Of a DNA stretch of 64,000 nt, positions 11,735 through 22,227 are shown piece by piece (position 1 is the first letter of the stretch; each line of letters starts with the position of its first letter). This stretch comes from Cavenderia fasciculata. Its lineage: Eukaryota > Evosea > Eumycetozoa > Acytosteliales > Cavenderiaceae. The DNA lies in the NCBI RefSeq assembly GCF_000203815.1, contig NW_004457735.1:2232001-2296000 (forward strand), given 5' to 3'. A program made the position numbers and the translations under genes. The notes beneath the pieces are model-generated. The model had not been told where the DNA came from, searched no databases, and saw only the letters and a list, made by a program, of their open reading frames with translations.

Positions 11735-14148
11735 ATGGTGGTAATAGTTGAGCCCTCAAACATGTCACCAATGTCTTGTTCTTCTTCTTCCTTGTCGTCA
11801 GAGTCATCTTCGACTTCTTCTTCTTCTTCCTCTTGTCAACAAGAAGAGAGTAGAGTTGGCAAGGCAAGAGGACAAGGCTCTGGAGATCAGACATCTGGTC
11901 CATCATCTTTGGTTACTTCACCAACCTCATCTCCCCCTCTACCTCAATCCTCAGTCAATGATGATGAACAAATGAATGATTTAATCATGATGGATAAAAA
12001 GGAGGAGCAAGAGGAAGGGGATTCTTCATCATCAACCTCCAACACTCCACCTACCATTACTATAACCTTACCATCATCATCAACTACTGTTGTAGATCAA
12101 GAACTACAAAATCAAACACCTCCAACTCTTTTATCACCATTTAATGTACCATCCCCTTCGAATTCATCCTCCTCATCCTCTTCTTCATCTTCTTCCTCTT
12201 CAATGACATCTACGCCACAATCATTATCACCTCCTTTAACATTTTCAACTACTTTGAACAACAACAACAACATTAACATTAACAATACGACTGACGATTC
12301 CAACAACAACACCAACAATAATACTGTACATAACTCTACTACTACTACTACTACCACTATACCATCAAACACTACCACCACGACAACATTATCAATCAAT
12401 TGTATGATTGGACAAACTCTATCACCTTCATCGTCAGTCACCACACCCACTTCATCGTCAGCGTCTACATCTCCCTGCTCGATAGTACCAAACTTTATAT
12501 CACTATCTTCGTCTGGTCCATCCATTCAACTGTTTAACAGTCTATGTGGAACCGTCTCCACCAGCAATATCAACAGCAATAACAGTGGTATTAACAACTT
12601 TGGAGGCAATGGGATCACACGCCCCAAATATATAAAATTGCACATTGTATCACAAGAGTATAGATTCACCGTCAATGTACCATGGACCATCAAGATTTCA
12701 GATCTCAAGCGAAAGCTTGCCTGCGAATTCAAAGGTCTCTTTATACCAACTGGCATCACAACATCTACTCCTATTACCATACTCAACAACCCCCTCTCCC
12801 CGAATCACTTTGAATCTAGTCGATTGCAAGATCAATTTGGGAACGATCTCTCTGTTTGTCAAAGCGTTGGCGAATTGTTGGCCGACAATGATGTTGTTGT
12901 TGCCAATACTCCCAAACTACTCCTCTACAATATATTTCCAACTTTATCATCTTTAATTGATGATGATGATACAAGATTAAAGAAAAGTAAGAAAAATAGA
13001 AATATAGAAAAGAAAAGAAAAAAGAAAAGAAAAACATAGATCATTTTTAAATTAATTCTCTTTTTTTTTTTTTTTGTTTGTCTCTCTATAGAAATTAAAA
13101 CAGATGATAATTCTTCTTGTTCTTCTTCTTTAATTACACCACCAGCAACTCCATTTTCAGACACACCATTATTTTCTTCACCACCTCTAACACCTGCTTC
13201 ACCATCATCTGTAAATCAACATCTTCTTAATTTGTCGTCGTCTGCAACCACTCTGACCATTCCAACCATTCCTACTACTATTACTACCACTGCGGCGACG
13301 ACCAACAACATCTCATCACCAACCAAACAAAACAAAAATGGTGAGCCTATGAGATACCAGTGCCATCCATACTGTGAATTGGCTGACCCATTGGATCGTG
13401 CCAGTGAATGTCCAAAATGCCATGAAATGAGACCTCATCCGCTCGTCATGGAATTAAACGAAACCACCCAATCCAACATCTGCACAAAGTGGTGTATCTC
13501 TAACCAACAACGAAAGATCAAGGTCATCAACTATGAGTTTTGTTCCATCTGTGTCTCGAGACACCGAACTCAAAAATATCCAGTCAAGCAACAACACCAA
13601 TGTGCAACTTGTCAAAGACCTTGGATGATCATTGTTCAAGATGGTAAATGTAGAAGATGTGTAAAAGATTTTGAAAGAGTAAGTCAATTAGAATAACACA
13701 AATATATCCTTGGATTGTGTTTATATTAATCCCTATTTTTTTTTTCCAGAAACAAGCTCAACAATCAAAATTATTTCAACAACAAATGCAACAACAACAA
13801 CAACAACAACAAGCAGCACAATTACAACAACAACAAATTCAACAACAATTACAACAACAACAATTATTACAACAACAACAACAAATTCAACAACAACAAC
13901 AATTACAATTACAAAATACTAACAATAATAATAATAATTTATTACCAATCACTTCACCAACCACTACAACAGCTCCAACTACACCAATTCTAACATCACA
14001 ACCTCTTTCTTCGACATTAACTTTAACACAGTCTAGTACAGGACTGGCAAATCCATTGGATTTTGCACAAAAGTTGGCCGACCAACGCAATGCATTATTA
14101 AACTCTACAAATGCACAACTACTACCAAGTAATAAACATATCATATAG
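11735..14148 (+). CDS. Low-complexity protein with a folded middle segment and a Cys-rich, probably zinc-binding module
   Basis: Three exons, 11735-12986, 13092-13678 and 13750-14148, give about 745 residues. Residues ~1-290 are Ser/Thr/Asn/Pro low complexity. A conventional segment follows (KYIKLHIVSQEYRFTV ... FGNDLSVCQSVGELL), with alternating hydrophobics as in a small beta-rich or ubiquitin-like fold. After another Ser/Thr linker comes a dense Cys module of about 110 residues: YQCHPYCELADP, ECPKCHEMRPHP, ICTKWC, FCSICVSRH, CATCQRPW and CRRCVKDFE. These paired cysteines strongly suggest zinc binding. The end is poly-Gln. The last codons are uncertain: a donor at about 14130 spliced to the TTTTTTTAG near 14205 would give a slightly different end. 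I do not recognise the family; a nuclear or signalling role is a guess. Confidence 0.82.
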
Positions 14149-14285
14149 CAGTCACCTACTATATTATGATTAATCCAAAAAAACATAATCTTTTTCTTTT
14201 TTTAGATTAAACAATACATCTTGTTGTTTTCTTGTTATTTCTTTCTTTGGTTTTATCTGTTGTGTTTATTAATTTATACTTTTTT

Positions 14286-15106
14286 TTAAGCTTTAGTTTC
14301 AGCTTTAGTTTCGGAAGAGTTATCGGGAGAAGTTGAAGAGGAGGCATCGGCAGCAGCGGGTTTGGCATTTGGATCAGTTTCCTTTAATTTCTGATCGAGG
14401 TTTTCCTTGGTCTTTTGTTCGTATTCTCTGACTTGATCCATGGACCAGCCAAACCATTCGTCCAACCAACAATATACTTGACGATGGAATTTGGTAAAGA
14501 GATCCTTTTCAATCTTCATCATAAAGTTTTCAACCTTGGTTTGGAAACCAAACATCTTGAATTCTACTGTTACAAGTTTATAGGCACACATAACTGGGAA
14601 GTCTTTGGATTGCATCCAAGTGCCATGAGCCAATGGACCACGGTTGGCCTTTTCTGAGCGTACAAGTGTTGGATCTTCTTCTGCTTTGTATTCCTTCTTT
14701 TCAACTTGATCTGTAATATCAATAATCTCAATATCTCTATTCTTTAAATCCTTTTCAGAAAGGTTGTGAATCTACAATAAATTTCAAAAAAAACAATATT
14801 TTTTTTTTTTAGATTAGTCATCAAATCCACAAAGTTCATCATCGTATGTAATTGATTGATTGATTTACATTATTTTGGGAACCATTATCCAAAGCATGAC
14901 GAGATTCAATGATAAAGGTGAATCTTTCACCCAAGAATGGACTCTTGAGAACAGTCTTGCAGTATGGGTAAGCATTCCAAGCCTTCTCTTCTAATTTCAA
15001 AGCACTTGATGGAATGAGAGCTCTAACCCATCCTGGTAAACGACTGCATGCAAATATAATATATAAATCATATATGTTAATTATCTTCATCTTATTCTTC
15101 TTTGTT

Positions 15107-15137
<31 letters not shown>

Positions 15138-15337
15138 ACATACGATCCCAAATGATAAATCTTTTCAGTATATTGACCTTCACTATCTTCATTCTTGTAT
15201 GGTTCATTTTTCAAAACTTCAACACCTTCACCATTAGATGTTTCTTGTGAACTTGTCTTGGCGACAGAGAATAATTGTCCGACACGATATTCATCGACGG
15301 TAAATGGAAGTACTACACGAAACTCTTTAATCAACAT
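14286..15337 (-). CDS. Class I phosphatidylinositol transfer protein (PITP)
   Basis: Three exons on the minus strand, 15144-15337, 14869-15043 and 14286-14771, give 284 residues, close to the ~270 of class I PITPs. The N terminus [20 protein letters not shown], then [12 protein letters not shown] and [11 protein letters not shown], matches the family, as do [31 protein letters not shown] and the C-terminal [20 protein letters not shown] and [17 protein letters not shown]. Class I PITPs move phosphatidylinositol and phosphatidylcholine between membranes and support phosphoinositide signalling. A ~35-residue Pro/Ala/Ser/Glu tail is extra. The first intron contains a TTC/GAA microsatellite (about 15106-15136). 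D. discoideum has more than one PITP, so I give no symbol. Confidence 0.95.
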
Positions 15338-16004
15338 TTTCTTTCTTCTTTTTTACTGTTACTACTATATATATAATGTTTACTATTACAATATTGATAC
15401 TATTATTATTATTATTACTCTCTTCTTCTTTTCTACTACTTTGTTGAAATGATTGTAAAAAAGACGATAAACAAACAATAAACACCAAAAATCCGTTTAA
15501 TAATAAATTAATAAATAATAATTAGGGAAAGGTGGAAGTGGGTTGTGTGAATCGCTGACAGAGTTGATGTTGCAAAAAAAAATGATAAACAAAAAATTAA
15601 AAAAAAAAAAAGAGCTACTTGTGACAACCCAATTAAAGCTACACCTGCACCATCAATGGCGAATGACCTTTCATTCGAACCTTTTCCTAATGTTGCACCG
15701 AACTATGATCAATTACACTAACTTGTTTTTATCCAACCCTTACATTATTGTTATCTTAAATTAAGTTATTTTAATGAATCAATAAGTCAAAGTAACTCGT
15801 TTAATCATATAATAAATGTATATCTCACCAAAAGGTTGCAAAGCTAGCTATAAATTTTAAGGACATAAACTAGTAGTTATGATTTGCAGACTTTTAGGAC
15901 GAAGACGCAAAAATGATGTGGTTAAAGATAAAAAGAATAAAATATCCCTGTCTCATTATTTTTTTTTGTCAAAAGGGGCTCATTGGTTTGTGTGCACAAC
16001 CAAC
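15338..16004. other. Intergenic region with a possible coding relic
   Basis: Spacer of about 670 bp. Within it a frame open from about 15605 to a TAA at 15719-15721 has protein-like composition (ATCDNPIKATPAPS, then MANDLSFEPFPNVAPNY). It has no credible long upstream exon in this window, so it may be a tiny gene, a last exon or a relic. The remainder is AT-rich. Confidence 0.3.
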
Positions 16005-16298
16005 ATGATCAACACTCTTTTAAAACGTACAAATAATAACAATCTTTTATCTGTATCTGTTGGCATTATTCGTAATCAAAGTACTACTAGTAATCAAGGA
16101 CAAAGCTTTAAATATAATCAGATACACCGTCAACATAATCCATCATCTAATTGGTACAAGAGTTATACTCCAATCTTTCAAGCAAATAAATTTCAACAAC
16201 AACAACAACAACAAGGTATGAGAGAAAAGAAAACAAGAAGAATGTTTATGTTCACACCAAACATACAAACTTTAAATTATGAAATGATTAGATTTTGA
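16005..16298 (+). CDS. Small hypothetical protein, possibly mitochondrial
   Basis: Open frame of 97 residues starting at MINTLLKRTNNNNLLSVSVG. The frame is open further upstream, to an earlier ATG at 15879, but that extension is Lys-rich and unlike protein. The first ~30 residues are basic and hydroxylated with no acidic residue (IIRNQSTTSN), like a mitochondrial presequence. Then come aromatic/basic residues (NWYKSYTPIFQANKF), a short Gln run and a very basic end (REKKTRRMFMFTP). No homologue is recognised. It lies just upstream of the sucrase/ferredoxin-like gene on the same strand. Its existence rests only on an intact frame and reasonable composition. Confidence 0.45.
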   Translation: MINTLLKRTNNNNLLSVSVGIIRNQSTTSNQGQSFKYNQIHRQHNPSSNWYKSYTPIFQANKFQQQQQQQGMREKKTRRMFMFTPNIQTLNYEMIRF

Positions 16299-16413
16299 TT
16301 TGTTCTTTTGATACATAGTTATTGCGCACAAAATATTATTATTATTACAACCCCCCACTACGTATATATATCTATCTATATATCTATTTGTTTAAATCTA
16401 TCATGAAGTAGAA

Positions 16414-17528
16414 ATGAAAACTGAAACATTATTAATTGTAGGTCTATCAGCTGCTATTGCAACAGTCGTTGTAAAATGGTTCTTGTATCAAAGTGCTGCT
16501 GCCTTTTCTACAACTTCTCCTAATCAAAAAAAGGCAATCAATGAACAAAAAACTGCTGCTTCTTCAAATGATAACACAACAAGTGTAGCTCCCGATGTTA
16601 ATAATAATAATAACAACAACAACAATCAAGCCACCACTTCAACTACCTCTGCTACTACTACTACTACTACTAGTAAGGTAGAAGAAAAGAAACAACCATC
16701 ATTTGAGATTGGTGATATTGAAGATATGAATAAGAAATGTGGATTCTGTCGTCCAGAGATGGTAGCACCTGATAAATCACCAGTGGCCCACTCTATCCAC
16801 GAGTATGGTCGTCACTACTTTATTTGTGCTGGTTTCCCAGCCGTCGATTTCCCAGCCAAATTTTTCACTGCATCAGAAGCTTTGGAACAAATCGGAGCTG
16901 CCATCAAGAGCCACGATCGTGACCAATTGGTTCCATCCATTTTCAATGGTTGTGATGCTTCCTCTTCCTCTTCCTCTGATACTGGTATCGACCTTTTGGT
17001 GTTCCCAGAAAACATTAGATTGGTTGGAATGAATCAAGATCGTCTTGAACGTGTCTTGGATTTCTTCTCAAAGAACAAGGCTATCAATGATCAATTCCCA
17101 CAAGATGTTAAAATTGAATCTTTCAATGTAAGCAAAATAATACTAAATATTTATACAAAATGATTAACAATATCTTTTTGTTTGTTTGTTTGTTTGTTTA
17201 GGAAAAATTCATTTTTGTTTGTGCACACAAGTTAAAAGATGAGAGATGTGGATATTGTGGACCCATTTTGGTTGACCAATTAAAGGAAGAGATCAAAGAG
17301 AGAGGATTGTCCAAGGAGATTCAAGTCTATGGAACCAGTCATGTTGGTGGACACAAGTTTGCAGGAAATGTATTGGTATTCCCACCAGGTCATTGGTATG
17401 GTTATGTTACTCCATCTGATGTATCTGAAATCATCGACAGTGCTGTTGCATCTACCAGAGTCAGTCGTTTATTACGTGGAACTATGGGTGAACCAGTATT
17501 AAAGGAAAAGAAAAAGGAAAGACACTAA
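16414..17528 (+). CDS. Membrane-anchored sucrase/ferredoxin-like protein (thioredoxin-like Fe-S)
   Basis: Two exons, 16414-17127 and 17202-17528 (74-base intron ending in a TTTG repeat), encode 346 residues. A hydrophobic segment at residues ~5-25 (LLIVGLSAAIATVVVKWFLY) anchors the N terminus. An Ala/Thr/Asn low-complexity stretch follows, then a domain with CGFCRPEM. The second exon has the family hallmarks: FVCAHKLKDERCGYCGPIL, HVGGHKFAGNVLVFP and HWYGYVTPSD. These match the sucraseferredoxin-like family (yeast Apd1/Aim32 group), in which Cys and His residues bind a [2Fe-2S] cluster. Redox activity and membrane location are inferences. The conserved Cys and HxGGH residues are all present. 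Confidence 0.88.
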
Positions 17529-18649
17529 ACTTTTGAGTGATCGATTGATTATATCCTTAAAATTTTGATTGATTAGATCAAACAAATCACATATGAAATA
17601 AAGAATGAATTTTCACAAACCAACCAATCTCTTATCTATTTTGTTAGATCTGTGTTATCTACTGCTACTACTTATACCATAATGGTTATCACATTCATTC
17701 ATTGTTTGTGATCACCATAAAGTAAGTTTATCGAGAGAGTTTGATAGTATATCGATGACTTCTTCTTTGATCATACTATACATAAAGAACTATCTTCTAG
17801 TTTAGTTGTTTTCGTTATTATTATTAATATCCATTTATTCTATCTTTTACATGTCGTTTTATATATATCTATTCTATATTCCTTTTAATAAGTATCAGCG
17901 TGATAAATAGTTTCTAAATGATTAAATAAAGAAGTGAGTATATCAACTACAGTATGTATTGTAGTGTATCTTGTTTTGCTGTTATAAACCTACGTGGATC
18001 CTTTCTTGGCTTTCTATCAGCAAACTTTTCTCTTAATGGGAGAGCAATTGGTGGGATAGCAAGGACTGTAGTGATGATAATGATAATGATAATGATGATC
18101 ATAAGAGAAGTAATCGTTAGTAAGTACGAGAGATCATCATCGTCCTCGTTTTATGTTAAAACTTACAAAGTACAGAAAAGGCAACTGAAGCAAAGTATGC
18201 TGGTTCCATTCTCATCCATCTCTTACAACTCTCTTGAGCTAATTTGAACATTTTATTATTGTTATTGTTTATATTAATACTACTCTTTTGAGTACTGATC
18301 ATCGTCTCAAAATCATAGTGCATGTGCTCTCATAAAAAAAAAAAAATCAAAAAATCAATATTTACCAATAATAACTTGGAATTTCATTATTCTTTGAAGA
18401 AGTATTAGTATTATTTGGACAATAATATTAATATTAATGATGACGATAGTTTTTTTAACAACCCAAGTCTGACAATAGATATTTTTGATGGCTTGAAATA
18501 TTATTCTTTTATTTTCCTTTTTTAAAACAGATAAAATATTGTACCAATTTAAATTATTTTTAGGTTTCGTGATTTAATCACCAATGTAGATTATTTGGAC
18601 GACCAATGAGACAACCCGATACTATAGGACTATCTCTCTGTTTAAAATA

Positions 18650-18775
18650 TTCGGGGTGGGTTTGGTGTTTTGTTTGGATTCCAATTTAAAGTATGTGGAT
18701 GGGTTTGGGTTAGGGTTGAATGGTTTGGTGGTGGGTGGTTGAGTTGGAGTTGGAGTTGGGTCACCAAGATAATAT
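18650..18775 (+). repeat. G/T-rich tract with quadruplex-like G runs
   Basis: On the plus strand this tract is almost free of C and contains repeated GGG runs, including GGGGTGGG and GGGTTTGGGTTAGGGTTG, followed by GGTGGTGGGTGG and repeats of GAGTTG. The spacing could allow a G-quadruplex. The strong strand asymmetry is unusual for the surrounding DNA. Confidence 0.45.
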
Positions 18776-18866
18776 AATGGTGGAATGATCTTAGTGATGT
18801 TAGTAGTGGTAGTGGTCACGAATGGATAAAAGATACACGAGAAAAACAAGAATCATCTAGTTTTTT

Positions 18867-18908
18867 TTTTAATTGGAACAATGTAGATTGAAACTGTTCC
18901 AATTAAAA
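18867..18908. repeat. Perfect 14-bp inverted repeat (hairpin)
   Basis: TTTTAATTGGAACA (18867-18880) is followed after 14 bases by its exact complement TGTTCCAATTAAAA (18895-18908). No gene is nearby, so it does not look like a gene terminator. It may be a small-RNA hairpin or a trace of a small inverted-repeat element. Confidence 0.5.
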
Positions 18909-20616
18909 GAGAGTATGAACCGACCGTTAAATTTAATTGTTGTACTAAACTTTAGATTGGTTACTATTGTTGGATCAATCGCTAAATTGTCTAATTTGAG
19001 ATCGTGGTGGTGTTACTACTACTACTACTATTTCTAATTTCCCACACACCATCCATCAGATGGTTTGAAAATTGAATTTTCCTGTGATTGAACTTTTGGC
19101 AATCCACCAATCAATTGTCTCGATTGGGAAATGGATCAAAATAATCTGTGCTGTTTGTTTTGTGTTTCCCCTCTACCCTGGCACCGACGTATAGTCTTTG
19201 GACAAACCAAAAGAAGGGGTGTAGGTAGACAGATGGATGTAAAGACAGGGTTTAAGTGCCTTTCACCCACCCTGATCATCATCATCACCAACAAAAAATA
19301 ATAATAACAATAATAATAATAATAATATTAATAATAAACAATCAATGATATACCTTTTATTGTTCTTGTTCAACAAAGTCATCGAAACCATTTAGTTTTT
19401 TCAATTCTAATTATAAAACACTATCACAATCACATTCATAATACAAATATTTATTATTATTTATTATTATTCTACTTCTTCAAGAACACACATACTTCAT
19501 ACGCACACACCCACACAAATAAATTGTGTAGAATCAAATAAATAAATATAGAGAGAGAAGAAAAAGAAGGAAGGTCAAAAAGGAACAACAACCAATTAAA
19601 CCAATAAATTAATTTAAATTCGATAGGTAGGTGCAACAATACAACAGTGGGTTAGTCGAGTCGAAACAATCAATCTATCCATTCATTCAATTTTCCATCC
19701 ATCCAAAACTCAGGGTAAGAGAGAGAAAGAGTTAAATTTGGGTGTGATCATCTTATCTATCACTCACCCTATAGCTGTGTCTGTGACGGATGGTCGACGG
19801 GTGAGTAAATCCAAACAATTTAACCTAGCATTGGAGTGTGTGTGAGTGTATGTGTGTTTGAAGTTAGTGTTTATTGTGGGGGGTGGTTGATCCAACCAAA
19901 ACACCAAAAAATCACCATATGTTGTGACCTTAAAATCACAGCCCGATTTATCAATTGTGGGTAGTTGTAAGTTTAATTATCCATTGTCATAAATCATTCA
20001 TTCATACATACATAACATTATTATTATCATTTTATTATTATTAGCCACCCCTATTATTATTATTATTATTACCACCACTACCAAATCAACATTGCATTGT
20101 TCTTCCAATGTAGTTGTTGTTGTGTTGATCGTAGCCACATTCTGTTCAACTTCCAAAATAACTATTCCAACTACATGTTGTTTTGTTCTTTTGTTGTTGT
20201 TGTTGTTTTATTATCCACCTTGGAAAAAGAGTTGCTTTAAAATATTTTGTTGTTTCGTTATTACCATCCTTCCATCGTAATCGTTAATCCAAACCAATCA
20301 AGTTTGATTTCATTCCATTTTACCTTGTTTTGTCCTCCAAACATCTTTACCACTACCAACACCACCATTCCCAACACCATTGATTTCATATCATCAACTA
20401 CAATTTCTGTCTTTTTAAAACTTGATCCATTCTTTCATCAAGATTATTATTATTAATTTTTGTAAATTATTTATTTATACTTTTTTATTTAAAAAAGTCT
20501 ATTAAAAAGAATCAAATAGTTAATCTAATCTAATATTATTTATCCAAAACTAGAATATTTATATATATATATACACATATCTTTATTTATCAATATTTTA
20601 ATTTTTTTAAAAAAAA

Positions 20617-21819
20617 ATGGTGGAAATGAAACCAGAATATTTTGCAGATGCTGATTATACTGTTCAAGCAGTATTTATGGTATTTGGAGTGATTAGAGTA
20701 TTGGTTTACTTTTATTATGCCATTCTTTGTATGGCACAAGTATATCATGAAGCAGTAAAAATATTTATAGAAAAAAAGAGAAAAGGAACGTCGAGAACGA
20801 TGACTAGAAGAATCATCTACATCTTCCTCTCGTTATTCCTTTTACTCAGAACAGCATCATTTGCCATTAAATTGGCCAAGACCACTAATATGGATATTAG
20901 TGCCAATCATGCGGTCCATATAGCATACGATGTTCTCATTGTCGTTGGTACATGGGCTATCATCATTGTGTGGTTTGAAATTGGGTGGTTCTGGGTACTC
21001 ACATTCTACCTCTTTTACGGTCGTTCCGGAGAGATGACTATTATGGACCCAACCGCCAAAGATAGAGTCAACCGGTTCCTAGTGGTTGGAACTATAGTCA
21101 TGACCATCACCTACATCTCTATCGCCATCGGGTTGGCTGCATCCTACCAGAACAAAACAACTATTATGACAGTCTATATAGTTGCATTTTTACTCACAGT
21201 CATAGTGGCCGGTGGATTCTTCTTTTACCATGGATACGTTCTTGCTCGTGCACTCAAGAATGATATGAAAAAGACAATTGTGTGTTCTGGAAACAACAAG
21301 AATGCAGCCGTCGCTCTATCTATCACCAAGACGACCAACCTTGTTAAATGTCTAGGTGTCATTATCATCGTTAGTATCATTCGATCGATTATCTTTGATA
21401 GTGGTGTAGTGATCAAGTCTGGATCATTTGCTGCCGAATCACTTGGTGACTTCTTTGCTATTCTATTAGAGATTGGCCAATGCACCATTGTCATGATTAC
21501 CATTAGTTCCAGTTTCCTGCCACTCCTCAGAATGGCCAAGATCCAATCGATGCATTCCAAGACACAAGACACCTCAGACATCTCATTACCAGAATCCAAA
21601 GCAGTTGGAGCAGACTCTGCAGAATCTACCAATAGACAATCTGATCAAATCGATAATGGTTATAGTTATGACAACACCAAACAAGATACACCTCCACATG
21701 TAAATTTAAATATTAAAAATGAAAATAGTAGTAATTCAAATAGTCCCGATAGTACATCTGAAAATAGTAATAATAATAATGGTGGTGGTGGTATTCAAAT
21801 TGGATCCTCTTCAGTTTAA
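20617..21819 (+). CDS. Seven-transmembrane protein, unknown function
   Basis: Single exon of 400 residues, starting at an ATG after an A-run typical of dictyostelid leaders. Seven hydrophobic segments are visible, starting around residue 18 (VFMVFGVIRVLVYFYYAIL) and ending around 290 (IVMITISSSFLPLLRMA). The last ~80 residues are a polar Ser/Asn-rich tail ending in a Gly run. The layout, with a short N terminus and cytosolic-like tail, resembles THH1/TOM1/TOM3- or GPR137-like proteins, but I see no diagnostic motif, so this is only a suggestion. It follows a 3.1 kb gene-free stretch that could hold complex regulation. Confidence 0.85.
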   Translation: MVEMKPEYFADADYTVQAVFMVFGVIRVLVYFYYAILCMAQVYHEAVKIFIEKKRKGTSRTMTRRIIYIFLSLFLLLRTASFAIKLAKTTNMDISANHAVHIAYDVLIVVGTWAIIIVWFEIGWFWVLTFYLFYGRSGEMTIMDPTAKDRVNRFLVVGTIVMTITYISIAIGLAASYQNKTTIMTVYIVAFLLTVIVAGGFFFYHGYVLARALKNDMKKTIVCSGNNKNAAVALSITKTTNLVKCLGVIIIVSIIRSIIFDSGVVIKSGSFAAESLGDFFAILLEIGQCTIVMITISSSFLPLLRMAKIQSMHSKTQDTSDISLPESKAVGADSAESTNRQSDQIDNGYSYDNTKQDTPPHVNLNIKNENSSNSNSPDSTSENSNNNNGGGGIQIGSSSV

Positions 21820-22227
21820 AATATTATCAACAACATTAAAATAATAATAGCTCGTAATAATAATATTTCCCAAAAAACACAAAACAACAATATTATTATT
21901 TTGTATAAAATTAATCCCCTTGGTCGACTAGTATCTATTTATCCTTACACTCACATATATATATAAACCAAACCAAACCAAACAATATTTACTAATAAAA
22001 TATCATTATTTTTTAAATCCCTTTAAGCTATTGATTTGTAAACACATGTATGTTGTTACAATTTTTGGTATAAAAAAAAAAGTATCTTGTGAGTGAGTGA
22101 TATTTTATTTAATTTGCCTGAATTCAAGTTCAGTAGAAGAAGCTTCCATTCCATTCGCAAATTCATTACATTATTCTGTATATCTATCTATCTTTTTTAG
22201 TTTAACTTACTTTAGAGAGACTAATTA
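21820..22227. other. Intergenic region, 0.4 kb
   Basis: AT-rich spacer with short A/T homopolymers and ATATATAT. No coding region is seen. It probably holds the 3' end of the upstream gene and the promoter of the sulfurtransferase gene. Confidence 0.5.

Larger units (their letters stand above)
17529..20616. other. Gene-free stretch, 3.1 kb
   Basis: No convincing coding region. The minus-strand frame at 18622-18849 is a Pro/Thr-rich reading of a G/T-rich tract and is not gene-like. The stretch holds a G-rich tract (18650-18775), a 14-bp perfect inverted repeat (18867-18908), GC-richer blocks near 19130-19280 and 19620-19960, and a CACACCCACACA stretch (about 19505-19517) resembling a dictyostelid G-box. 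It probably contains the regulatory region of the seven-helix membrane protein gene at 20617. Confidence 0.45.

Noticed and set aside
17954-18247. 97-codon open frame with a hydrophobic start
   Set aside because: Contains a run of ATGATA-type repeats read as Met/Ile; not gene-like.
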